64,000 nt of DNA from Escallonia rubra (Eukaryota; Streptophyta; Magnoliopsida; Escalloniales; Escalloniaceae): the NCBI GenBank assembly GCA_033065855.1, contig JAVXUO010002588.1, positions 21,879 through 85,878 of the forward strand, written 5' to 3'. Made by a program: the position numbers and the translations under genes. Below are positions 1 to 11,000 of the stretch, in pieces. Under the pieces are notes generated by a model that saw nothing but the letters and a program-made list of their open reading frames with translations, had not been told where the DNA came from and ran no database searches. Position 1 is the stretch's first letter. Every line of letters begins with the position of its first letter.

Positions 1-5
1 TAATT

Positions 6-464
6 ATGAAAGGCTCCATTACGACTGTTATTCGAGGAGCCATTCCTGACTCGGATAATGCTAAGTTGTACCTTGCTCACATTGAAGAACAGTTTCAGGG
101 TTCTTCCAAGGCACATGTTACTACTCTCATCACTAAAATGGTTACGCTCAAGTATAGTGGATGCAACGGTGTTCGTGAGCATATTTTACGGATGAATGAT
201 ATGGCTTCTCAACTAAAAGGTTTGGACATGGAAATCGCTGAAGGTTTTCTCGTGCACTTTATTATGACTTCCCTTCCTGCGCAGTTTGGTCCTTTTAAGA
301 TCAACTATAACACACAGAAAGAGAAGTGGAAGATGCACGAGTTGATTTCCATGTGTGTCCAAGAAGAAGAGAGGCTAAAGTCTGAACAACCTGATAGTGC
401 TCACGTTGCCATTACTGGTCCATCTAAAGGAAAAAGGAAAAGGAAAGAAATTTGGCAAAGGTAA
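6..464 (+). pseudogene. copia gag fragment (UBN2-type), N-terminus missing
   Basis: The 152 codons match the central part of copia gag, with the helical pattern of the UBN2 family and the spacing LPAQFGPF followed by EEERLK. Gag forms the virus-like particle that packages element RNA. The reading frame ends by a frameshift inside a lysine-rich linker; the next frame, open from 397, carries on into the zinc knuckle. The real start must lie upstream of base 1, so the ATG at 6 is internal. Confidence 0.8.
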
Positions 465-1794
465 CGTGCAAGGGAACAAGAGTGCTTCTGTAACCAAGAC
501 TGACAAGGCAAGCTCTTCTGATACCAAGGGTTATTCTGGTCCTAGGTGTCACTTTTGTAAGGATGAAGGACATATGAGGAAAGAATGTCATAAATTCAGA
601 GAATCGTTGGAAAAGAAAGGTAATTTATCTATTTGCGTTTGTTATGAGTCTTATACAATTGATGCTCATTTAAATACATGGTGGGTTGACACAGGTACAA
701 CTGTGCACATAACTAATTCATTGCAGGGATTCCTTTCCGTGAAGAAGTTAAACAAAGGGGACCGTAATGTTCTAGTAGGAAATGGAGAGAAAGCTCAAGT
801 TGAAGCTGTAGGAACTCTCCGTTTAGTTTTGGAGAGTGGCTTCAATTTGGATTTAGTTGATACTGTTTATGTTCCCAGTATGACTAGAAATCTTATTTCT
901 GTTTCTAGACTTGACGCTAATGGATATTCGTTAAAGTTTGAGAATAAAGGCTCCTCTCTTTTCCTTTACTCTAGAGTTATTGGTTCTGGTTTGTTGGAGG
1001 GAAACCTCTACAAATTACTTTTGAATGCTTCTTTTACCGAATCCTTGAAAACAATGAACGTGATTGATGTAGTTGCTAAAGCTTGTGGTAAGAGAAAAAG
1101 AGAGAATGAAAATTCTGCTAAATTATGGCATGAACGTCTTGGTCACATATCACGAGGCAGAATGGAACGCCTCATGGAGGATGGAATTCTTCATTCTTTA
1201 GATTTCTCAGATTTTGACACATGTATTGAATGTATTAAAGGAAAATTTGTACAAGGCAATAAACGTGGTGCCACTCGAAGTACGGGACTTTTAAAGCTTA
1301 TCCACACTGACATTTGTGGACCTTTCCCTACACCGGGTATTGGTGATCATAGATACTTTATAACCTTTATTGATGACTGTTCTCGTTATGGATATGTTTA
1401 CCTCATTCATGAAAAATCTGACTCACTTGCCATGTTTAAGACTTACAAAGCCAAAGTTGAAAATCAACTCGACCTAAAGACTAAAGTTGTAAGATCTGAC
1501 AGAGGTGGAGAATATTATGGAAAATTCTCTGAAATGGGTCGTAACCCTAGTCTTTTTGCCTTGTATTTGGAAGAATGTGGCATCGTTGCTCAGTATACAA
1601 TGCCAGGTACACCCCAGCAGAATGGTGTAGTTGAACGGCGAAATCGTACCCTCATGGATATGGTACGAAGTATGATATGCCAAAGCACTCTACCAGAGTT
1701 TTTGTGGGTTGAAGCACTTAAAACAGCTGTGCATATTCTTAACAGGGTTCCCAGTAAGTCTGTGCCTAAAACACCTTTTGAATTGTGGACATAG
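397..1794 (+). pseudogene. copia gag C-terminus, protease and integrase
   Basis: The domains run in order. A CCHC knuckle ([14 protein letters not shown]) is at about residues 51-64. A protease site reads [10 protein letters not shown], with DTG as the catalytic triplet. A GAG-pre-integrase HHCC region is present ([10 protein letters not shown], then CIECIKGKF). The integrase core shows D (HTDICGPF), D ([10 protein letters not shown]) and E ([12 protein letters not shown]). The frame stops at TAG 1792-1794, inside the integrase C-terminal region where related elements read a glycine-like residue after ELWT, so this is a nonsense mutation. Confidence 0.85.
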
Positions 1795-1821
1795 AGGAAA
1801 CCAATTTTAGAATATTTTCAT

Positions 1822-2031
1822 GTGTGGGGCTGTTTAGCTGAAGCAAAAGTCTACAATCCGCATACTAAGAAACTCGATCTCAAGGCCATAAGTTGTCATT
1901 TTATAGGTTACCCTGAAAGGTCTAAGTGTTTCAGATTTTACTGTCCATCGCATACCACTAGAATTGTTGAAACTAGGCATGCAGTATTTTTGAAGATGCT
2001 GAGTATAGTGGGAGTTGTACACCAAGAATAA
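1822..2031 (+). pseudogene. copia integrase C-terminal tail
   Basis: This is the same frame as the upstream integrase, resumed after the TAG at 1794. It has the conserved tail pattern (WGCLAEAKVYNP, FIGYPERSKCFRFY) seen before the chromodomain-less end of copia integrase. A frameshift near 1995 makes the last residues meaningless. Read in another frame, the bases up to about 2240 continue as the linker to reverse transcriptase and contain one more stop (TGA near 2193). Confidence 0.7.
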
Positions 2032-2240
2032 TAAACCTTGAGGAAATTCAGGATCATGTTTCTATTCCTGTTATCCAAAAAATTGGTGCGCCATTACCTC
2101 ATAGAGAGGATAACGATGCACCCGAGGTAGTTTCTAATGATGTGCCCCTTATTACGGATCCTGCTCCAATTCCTGCTAATAAGCAACCTCTTTGAAGGTC
2201 AGGAAGAGAGAGACAGACAACCATCTCTGATGACTATATT

Positions 2241-3425
2241 GTGTACCTAGATGAGGCTGACTATAATCTAGGCATAAGAAATGATCCCACATCCTTTAGA
2301 GAAGCTATTATGAGTGATCACTCAACTCAATGGCTTGAGGCCATGAAAGATGAGTTAGAGTCAATGAAAATAAATGAAGTTTGGGACCTTGTTGACTTGC
2401 CTGAAGGGGCCAAAGCTGTAGGCTGTAAATGGGTCTACAAAACTAAGCTAGATCCTAAAGGTAATGTCGAAAGATACAAGGCTAGACTCGTTGCTAAAGG
2501 TTTCACTCAAAAGGAAGGGATAGATTATAATGAAACATTTTCTCCTTTGTCGAAAAAGGATTCCTTTCGAATAGTCATGGCTTTAGTGGCTCATTATGAT
2601 TTAGAGCTACATCAAATGGATGTAAAGACTGCATTTCTTAATGGTGACTTGCATGAAAATGTCTATATGACTCAACCAGAAGGGTTTATGGTTGAAGGCA
2701 AGGAACATATGAAATATCTGTTGAAGAAATCTATATACGGATTAAAGCAAGCCTCTAGACAATGGTATCTTAAGTTTCATGATGTGATTAGTAAATTTGG
2801 CTTTAAAGAAAATGCAGTGGACCAATGTATATACCTAAAGATCAATGGGAGTAAGTTTATCATTCTAGTTTTGTATGTAGATGATATCTTACTTGCTAGT
2901 AGTGATATGCATATGTTGCATGAGACCAAAAAATTTCTGTCTAAGAATTTTGATATGAAAGATCTTGGAGAGGCCTCTTATGTTATAGGCATTGAGATTC
3001 ACCGAGATAGGTCTCGTGAGATATTGGGATTGTCCCAAAGAGCCTATATTGAGAAGGTTCTGAAAAGGTTCAATATGCATAACTGTGCTCCCACTGTTGC
3101 CCCTGTTGTTAAGGGTGACAAATTTAGTTTGCTACAATGTCCTAGGAACCAACTGGAGCAAGACGAAATGGAGCGTATTCCCTATGCATCAATAGTAAGG
3201 AGTCTTATGTATGCTCAAGTCTGTACTCGCCCAGATATAGCGTATGTTGTTGGCATGCTTGGACGTTACCAAATAAACCCAGGAATGGGTCATTGGAAAG
3301 CAGCCAAGAAAGTCATGCGCAACTTACAGGCTACCAAGGATTTCATGCTTACCTATAGGAAGTTCGATAACCTTGAGGTTATTGGTTATTCTAATTCTGA
3401 TTATGCAGGGTGTGTAGACCTTTGA
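2241..3425 (+). pseudogene. copia reverse transcriptase with start of RNase H
   Basis: RVT_2-type reverse transcriptase copies element RNA into DNA. Visible motifs are GCKWVYKTKLD, YKARLVAKGFTQ, HQMDVKTAFLNGDL, SIYGLKQASRQWY and the catalytic LYVDDILLAS. RNase H begins at SNSDYAGC but breaks off after CVDL. The next bases (to 3583) read, in shifted form, as the normal C-terminal tail of copia pol (LITQSL, FREYVASMGFG). About 100 codons of RNase H have therefore been deleted internally. Confidence 0.9.
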
Positions 3426-3583
3426 GATTATTGATGAAGTACCTCGTTGTGAGGGAAAGAATTCAGAATCACATATTGTCTATTCAGCATATCAGTACGA
3501 CCGCTATGTTAACGGATCCCATGACGTAGGGCTTATCACCCAATCTCTTTAGAGAATATGTTGCTAGCATGGGTTTTGGTTGA

Positions 3584-3788
3584 TAACTTTTCCTTTTAAT
3601 GATGGGATTTTGATTTGTGACATTTATTTTCGTGATCACCTTATGTTATGGATTCTGGATATTATGATTATGGTTTGTTACTTCTCGTTAAAAGTGCATA
3701 TTTGAAGTATTATGAAACAAACACTCATGTAAGGATCACATGAACTCGTTCATATTGTTATTTATTATGGAACAATGCAGTTCATGTC
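3584..3788 (+). other. 3' untranslated part of the copia element before the nested LTR
   Basis: This AT-rich non-coding DNA follows the pol stop at 3581-3583. Together with 5256-5453 it forms the 3' leader to the purine tract. It ends with ATGTC (3784-3788), the left copy of the target duplication of the nested solo LTR. Confidence 0.6.
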
Positions 3789-5250
3789 TGTTAGCCCTAT
3801 GGTTGGATAACCTAGGCTTACATCTTGTTTTGATGATAACTACACATTGATTATGTTCTAATGTGTGCTTTGAGTGTATTCTTAGTAGGCATATACATGC
3901 ACACTTATGAAGACACATTTGAGAAGTTGGATAGATGGATTAAAGCCAAAGAAGCTTAAAGTTATAGTGGACATGCTATAGAAGCTTTATCAAGTCCAAT
4001 GTTGAAGAGCAACAAAGAACGCATCGGCTAAGTTACTCGATTATAATTGATCTTTACTATTATGTAACTAGTCTTGGTTTGATGCTTGGATTGATGACTA
4101 TGACCTAAAAAAACCTTAGGACACCTTGTGCATTGCATGTGAGTTCATAACCTTTCACACAAGCGTGGTTCTTGAAGATGAGTGAACTTTGGAGCTTACT
4201 CAGATTTTCTCAAAAATGTTTTTGGTGCTAATATTTTCATATCTTGATAAAACTTTTCATTAGCTTTCCAACACAAAAAACGGCATCTCAATTCGATTTT
4301 TCTAGAGAAAGTTATGCCCAAAATAAGAAAGGGGGTTCCGTGAGGCAGCTAATTGGCAGTAGGGTATTACAGTCGATTGTATTTTAATCCAGTCGACTGT
4401 GTTGCAATGTAGTCGATTGCATTGGTCAAAATTCAGTTCCAACGGCTATTTTCTAGGACAAAAATCCAACGACTTTTTTAGAGGGATTACAGTCGACTGC
4501 ATTGTGAATACAGTCGACTGCAATGGCAGTTTTGCCCATATTATGCCTATAACGGCTATATTTCATTTGCTCTCTATATAATGATTTAGGGCTTCATTAT
4601 ACACCATGGAAACCACATTCTAAGCCTCCATTCATTAGAGAAACATCAAGGCTCATATATTAAACTTTTCTCTCTTCATCTTCATGATTTTACATCATTA
4701 AATAAAGCATCTTTGTGAGCATTTCTTTGATTGAGAGTGAGCATCCTTCAAGTCATCAATTCTCTCATCTTTCTATTGTACTAGAGCTTCATTTGTACTC
4801 ATATCCTTTCAAGAGGGTTTCTTTGTACACATTTGATCTTTGTAAAAGGATTGTGATCAAGGCTTGGGTTTGTCAAGTCTTGGGTGAGCTTTGTGGATTC
4901 AAGGCTTGTGCTTGGTGTGGGGATATCACCAAGTGTTGTAAGGGTTTTGATCTTGACCCAGAAGAAGATTGTTGCTAGTGGATTCTAGTGCTCTTGCAAG
5001 GGACTTCCTTGAAGAGGTGGATGTAGGCTTGAGGGTAATTCAAGCCGAACCATTTAAATCTCCTTTTCAAGTATCTCTAACTCAATCTCTTTACTTATTG
5101 CACTATAATTTCTTGAGATTGTGTAGTTAGCATCTTGATTGAAGTATTACTTGGTTTGATTGAGATTTATGATTGTTTCTTAGTTTAAATTCCCCATTAA
5201 TTTTCCAAAACCCTATTCACCCCCCCTCTAGGGTTGTTTTATTGGTTTCA
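3789..5250 (+). mobile_element. nested solo LTR, Sirevirus-like copia, TSD ATGTC
   Basis: The insertion starts TGTTAGCC and ends GGTTTCA. It is flanked by perfect 5-bp duplications ATGTC at 3784-3788 and 5251-5255. It contains TTTTGATGATAAC near its start and CACCCCCCCTCTAGGGTTG near its end. These marks are shared with the LTRs of the Sirevirus-type element at 49556-59546 (TTTTGATGATTTC and CACCCCCCTCTAGGTG). A TATA-like TCTCTATATAATG lies near 4571. Several CAGTCGACTG palindromes occur at about 4371-4530. The interior has no coding. LTR-LTR recombination would explain the solo state. Confidence 0.85.
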
Positions 5251-5453
5251 ATGTCTATTAAGCTGTTGACTGTCATATTTGACAAAAGTTCTGAGATTGT
5301 AACCGGAGAACGGTGCTGTGGCATTGAGAGGCATGGACACCATATTCGATTCATTTTAGTATTTTTTGTTAAATTTGGCCTAACTTACGGGATGTTTTGT
5401 CCAATTTCGTTATGTCAAAACTTATGATGTTAACCTTAGAATAACCCTTGGCC

Positions 5454-5464
5454 AAGTGGGAGAA
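5454..5464 (+). other. polypurine tract of the copia element
   Basis: AAGTGGGAGAA lies directly before the TGTTGA start of the 3' LTR, the normal place for plus-strand priming in reverse transcription. Confidence 0.8.
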
Positions 5465-6018
5465 TGTTGAATTTGATCGGTCCAATCCAATTAAGTGGCC
5501 TAACAGGTCATACTATTGTTAACAATTAATTTGACTTGGACATTAATTAATTAAATTGGCTAAATAACATTATGGGCCTATTTAATTTAGCATCCAATAC
5601 ACTAATGACTTATTGTGTATAAAAGGCTTATAGACCCTAATCTCTTAACTTTGATGGACGGTTGAGATTTGACAGGCTTTAGGGTTGATCCCACTACTCT
5701 CTCTATATAAATATCTCTTTTCTTGGAGGCTAGGGTAATGATTATGTTTTGGCCACTCTTTGCCTCCTAGACTAAAGAAAAAAATACACCACTCTATTCC
5801 ATCATCAAGAATAGAGAAGATTAGTGAATATCAATACCAAATGGTACATGTTCATTTCCGCATCTTGGCGTTCTTTCATCATCGGAATAAATATCTTGGT
5901 AATCTATGGCTTCCTTCGATTCCGGTGAGTTCGAAACCCTATTGTTCTTATGTTTATGTTAGTGTAAGATTCTAATGATGTTGATTATGGGGTCAAGATG
6001 AATGAAATAAATCTAACA
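5465..6018 (+). repeat. 3' LTR of the copia element
   Basis: The LTR begins TGTTGAATTTGATC right after the purine tract and ends near TCTAACA (6012-6018; the end may be 3 bases further). A promoter-like CTCTCTATATAAATA lies near 5698-5712. The partner 5' LTR is outside the window, so neither the boundary nor the target duplication can be verified. Confidence 0.75.
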
Positions 6019-6021
6019 ACA

Positions 6022-7039
6022 TCTTGACAGTTCCAGTTACTCACATACTATACAAATATATACCGTTCTAAAAAACACAGTGTAGGAGGGCTTACCGAAA
6101 AGTTGAACCACCTCACTAGCTTCCGACAAAAACTGCCGTCAGCCCCTATATATATATATATATATATCCATGTCTACCGGTGGAGAAATAGCTATTCTCC
6201 ACCACCCATCCAGCCATCCACGTGTGAAAGTGGATGGCACAGATTAAGTCTGACTAGCTAGACCGCTATTCTTTGTAGCGGTCAGTAATTGTGCCCAAAA
6301 TGTCCTTCACACGTCTCCCAAGAGTCCTTCACACACCCACCAAGACAAGTAGAATGTTGACCACTACTCTTAGTAGCAGTTAGGAGAACAATTCTACAAC
6401 TCTTTCCCTTCCCCCCATTTTAGTCGTCTCTCTCCTCTATCCCTCTCTGTAATTGTTTCTCTCCTCATTTCCATTGCAAACAACAAACTAACTAAGTCAA
6501 ACTCCATCAACAAACCTAATGAATATCAATTACACCAAAAGTTTACCAAACCAATCTAATTCAAAACTGAAAATTGATACGAAATTGAAAAATTAACCAA
6601 ACCCAACAACAATCCACAACATCAACCCAGTGATCAAATCCCGACACCATCAATTGCAAGAAAAATAAAAGATTCAAAGAGAAATCAACAACCACATTCC
6701 AACACCCATATTTTTCCCCAAAATACAGCGTAGATCTGAAAAAAAATCTACAAAAAAGGACAGGGGAACAAATGCGGCGGTGGCTTGGGCGAAGGACAGT
6801 GGTGGCGCGCGGCAGCTTGGGAAAGTTCGAGATGGGCTGCGATAGCTTGGACTGAGGTGGCAACGACTTTGGCCAAAGACGGCGGCGGCAGCCTGCGTCG
6901 TCATTGAGGTTGACTATGTGGCTACGGCTGCCACGAGATGGCGGTGGCGTTGGAGATGAAGAGACACTGGCGACGGAGGTCAGTCAGCGAAGACGTCGGT
7001 GTCGTCCCGAGTTGTCTGTCGGCGCTCATCTCGACACTA

Positions 7040-7088
<49 letters not shown>

Positions 7089-7110
7089 GTGTTAATGTGT
7101 TTAGTCATGT
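6022..7110. other. intergenic DNA with AT tracts and short hairpins
   Basis: No gene is supported here. The stretch holds an AT-dinucleotide run (about 6148-6168), short inverted repeats such as GACCGCTATTC...GTAGCGGTC near 6261-6283, a GC-rich segment (6770-7030) and a long TA run (7041-7083). The overlapping frames in the GC-rich segment are low-complexity and show no domain. Confidence 0.6.
7041..7083. repeat. TA-dinucleotide microsatellite
   Basis: An almost uninterrupted TA run abuts the duplicated Helitron-like 5' sequence that follows. Confidence 0.95.
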
Positions 7111-7165
7111 TTTTATCTATCTATCTATCTATCTATTAAAAGTGTTAATGTGTTTAGTCATGTTT
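7081..7165 (+). repeat. 53-bp direct duplication with (CTAT)n at the Helitron 5' end
   Basis: The 32-bp stretch starting TATTAAAAGTGTTAATG occurs at 7081-7112 and again, identically, at 7134-7165. A CTAT tetranucleotide run (about 7114-7136) lies between. Each CTAT unit offers an A|TC junction, so the exact Helitron start is ambiguous over about 16 bases. Confidence 0.9.
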
Positions 7166-7332
7166 CTACACATTTTTAGTACCAAAATACCCTTTGTGAT
7201 GTTCCACGTCAGCGCACCCACCCTGTCACGCCACCTCCAGATGGCGCCATGATTAACTGCTGCTTCTCTTACTCAAGCCACCTCTTCATCTTTACTTTCC
7301 AATTAACAAACTAAAAAAAGCCCGATCTCCTT

Positions 7333-8052
7333 TTGCGATCTTCCAAACGGCGGGAGAGCAAGTACATAACCGCTGCCGTTCTTCTGAAATCCTCAAGGAT
7401 TTTCACGCACGCAATTACATCGATGAATACATGCCCCTTTCTTCAAGTTTCACACCACCACTTCCAGGTTCATTCTCTTCATTTCTCTGTCTTTAATCGT
7501 CATCCTTCCCAATCTCAGTCTCTGTCTCCGTCTCCAACTACTTGGAACTGTATCTCTAAAATAACCCATGCCACGCACATCAAACCATTACCTACATGCT
7601 ATTAATGTTAGTGTGGATTAACGTCTTTCGAGATTGGACTTACATCGATACATTGTTTAGTGGTGTCCTTCATATGTAAATGCATTGAGTTTGTGCCCTT
7701 GTTGATTCATCTTTTTATTACATCAATTAATCTGCCATGCATTTTAACCCTCACCACATTCTGTTCAATTATTGTGGATCAACGCCTTTCAAATTGGTTT
7801 TACATCGATACGTGCAATAATTTAATGGTGCATGTCCTATGCATATGCATTGAATTTTTGCCCTTGTTGATTCATTTGTCTTTCTATTGCATCAATTTAT
7901 CTGGACATACGTAGTCATTTGCCATAATTTGGTAGATGCGAATCTCGGCCCTTTATTAATGTTCATAATTTCATGTTTCTTATCTCTTCCATGCAGCAAT
8001 TATCGGGAGACACATACCCATTTGCAACGTTTTCTCTGATTAACCACAAATG
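7333..8052 (+). other. exon-like pieces in the Helitron, unrecognised
   Basis: A frame from 7333 runs to a possible donor (CCAGGTTC) near 7468. A short block after ATGCAG at 7996 ends at a donor-like ATGGTAAGT (8049-8057). Both have splice-like borders but no domain I recognise, and they may be chance. If real, they would be captured gene fragments. Confidence 0.2.
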
Positions 8053-8059
8053 GTAAGTT

Positions 8060-11000
8060 TCCTTTTATGTATGCTCTGGACCTTTGTAGTTCCATTCTCC
8101 TTGTTCTTTTTATGGGTTTACTGCTTTTATGCGTACTTCGTTTTTTTATACTTTTACATGTTTTGACAATTAAATTACAATGTACTTTGTTCTGCTGGTC
8201 ACATATACAATACGGTTATGGTTTATCAACGTGAACATTAAGGTAATTATGAAAATAATGTACGCCGTTAGAACGATTTAGGTGATACATCATGCAATTT
8301 TGGCGTGAGCCGTTAGTAGATCATGTGAATTGAAAATAAGTTGGTAAAATGTGGAAGGTGATCAGTGTTTGGAGTGTTGTTTAAAGGGGCTACATATTCT
8401 GTGGCATGGGTGATGTAAGTTAGACCAATAATTCGTTTGCCAAAGGGTTGTGGTCCTGTCCTTTCTCTATGATTGGGGTGTCTTGGGCAATGCCCTAATA
8501 TGTTCCTTCTTTGCTGAATTTTAGGGCTCAGGGGTCTGTTTACAAGCCTTTGCGTCACAGCTAGAGAGCGGCTCCTTTACGTCTCTGGAGGTGTCTTCGT
8601 AAAGAGTGTAATCGTGCCTTTTCGATGGAATGTCTATTCCCAATTGGATGTGAAGCAATTTTTCTTCAAGTTTCAATTTTCTTGGATGTTAGCCACTAGG
8701 AATGGTGCCTCCCCCTCTTTGTTGAAAATTTTTGGATGCTTTAGCTTAATGCTGTAAGGGTTGACAATCTATTGATATTAATTGTTGTGTCTGTTTGTTC
8801 CCCTTTATTGGCATTTTTGCTTCCCTATAAATCTTACTTAAAGAAAGAAAAGAAAATGTATCTGGACTAGGACCATGAGATTGGAATTTGAGTGAGATTA
8901 AGAGTCTAGGTCAATGACATATGGGAGAAGAGGTTAGTCTCTATCTCCATGGGCGAGTGCTTTAGGCACCAGTAGAGTAAAGAGGGGAAATAGATGAGTT
9001 GCGACGTTTGTAGCTATAAAAACTGAAGATAAAAATCTAAGGAATCATGTTTAAGTGAATTTCGAAACCAGTGGGTTAACTTAGCTTCACTAACCAAGAC
9101 AGAATAGTCCTTGATGTCCAATGCCCCTTAGGATGAACTGTGTCTGCAAACCATCATGAATGTTGCTGGTGGCTTGTGAATCCAAGATGCAAGTTTATTT
9201 ATTTCTTTGGTTTAGAATAAGGTACTCTGGCTACTATTGCCTATTTAGAATTGGATAAGCCTTTAGTATTGTTGAGCATGGTATTTTCTGTCTCGATTCA
9301 TGTTTGCATTTTCTTATCCCTGTAAGAAAGTTTATTGATTGTCAAGATGACTCAGTTTTAAGTAAACAGGTATGGGTTAGAGATCATTCTTATCTCTCCG
9401 TGTCAATTTAGTCCACGAATCTACCATTTTTCTCAAACCTGTTCGTATCCATCTTCCACTTAGCATAACATAGCACTTCTACCCCAATTTATATTTGATT
9501 GGATGTAACTTAATGGCCCAAAACCAGTTTAAATCAGGTGATCAGCTTATATCACTTTTATGCTAGGTAAATCTTATTCTTTATTGAGCTTGCAACTTTG
9601 TACATTTCAGTTCATATTCTCCTTGTCCTCTATATTGAGGAATTCTTATGCAATCAAATGCACCATGGTTTTCTTCTTTTTACTCCGCCTTTTTTCCCTG
9701 GTGAAATATTTTTTTTGAAGTTCACAAACTATCTAAACCCCTGCCCTTGTTCTCTATCCTCATAGATAGCTACAAAGCAAACTCAATAAGTAGGTTTGAT
9801 ACTCTTGATGTATCTGGCCTATATATTGAGTCTATGAGGGGTGCTAAAATTAATTGTCTATGAAGGTTTTTTTAAGTTATACATACTTTCTTTGGGTTTG
9901 GTAAGAAACAAAATAATGAGACCTGGTGAAGCCAAAGTAGGAACATTGGTCTTGTTACAAGATTTGGGCCGCTTAGCCATCTCATATACCCCTCGCAACC
10001 TCTATTTTCTTGCTAAAAGTTTCTTCTCATAATGTTTCCTTGTCAAAACCACTTTGTTTAAGATCAGTGATGAAGTTACTACAATTAGGTACTGTTTATG
10101 TTTAAGTCTATGTCCATTTTTTTTTTCTGCCTTTCATGTGGCTAGATTTGAATGTACTTTTTCCTATCAACTTCAAGCAGTGTTTTCATGCTTTTTCCCT
10201 CTTTTGGTCAAATTGGCTCTTTTTTTCTTTCTAATCCACCAATGGTAACTATAATTTCTTTTTAGTTTGTCGAAGACGACCTTATGCATGTACCTTAGAT
10301 ATGTGATATATTTCTCATTCTTAGACTTGGATAAAAGTAGCATGACACTTATTATGTTGACAAGGTGGTGCTTACTTTCCATATTCTTTTATATATGGAA
10401 ACATAAATCGCAAGATAGTAAGATTACAGTCGCTTGGGTGGAGGTCGGAGGGTTAGAAAAAAGGGATGACATTTGCTGCTCGCTTTTGTAAAAATATTGA
10501 AATGAAGATTTTGGAGAAAAATTCAATTGGGCATCAAAATTATGCCGTAGCATAGCATTTTATTTTATTTTTCGCATACATCTAATGACTCAAGTAAGAG
10601 CAGTGTAAAAATTCCCCTTTTGCTCTTAGAAAAAGTTTAGCTAATTTTAGCTCCGTAATCAATTAAGACATCACATGCTTAAGTTATAATTTGAATTTTT
10701 ATTTATATCATCACTGCTGAAATTATTACTGCACACACGCTTGTTCTTTACCAAGTCTCCCTTAGCAGATATGCTTTACAATTAACTGTATAAAGGCCAT
10801 TTTTTCATTGCAACAAACCGCAGTTTTGCATTGAGCATCATTCGTGGCTTTAGTCATTAAGTTTTAAAACTTTAAACTTATAAATGATGCAGCCTTTGTG
10901 AACATCTAATTTTTGGTAAACTTAGAGGAAGTATTTTAAAACATGTTTGCACATAAAAGAAGGGGATGCCAAAGCCTAGCTATGATAGGAATAGAATCGC

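Larger units (their letters stand above)
1..6018 (+). mobile_element. Ty1/copia LTR retrotransposon, 5' end outside window, decayed
   Basis: The domain order gag, zinc knuckle, protease, integrase, reverse transcriptase, RNase H identifies a copia element. The 5' LTR, primer-binding site and the start of gag lie beyond the left edge. Coding is spread over several frames with stops at 1792-1794 and about 2193 and frameshifts near 460 and 1995. Most of RNase H is deleted near 3420. A purine-rich tract (5454-5464) and a 3' LTR (5465-6018) close the element. A foreign solo LTR (3789-5250) lies between pol and the purine tract. Confidence 0.9.

Noticed and set aside
3736-3918. Minus-strand cysteine-rich 60-codon frame
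   Set aside because: It crosses the border between the copia 3' region and the nested LTR, so it cannot be a conserved gene.
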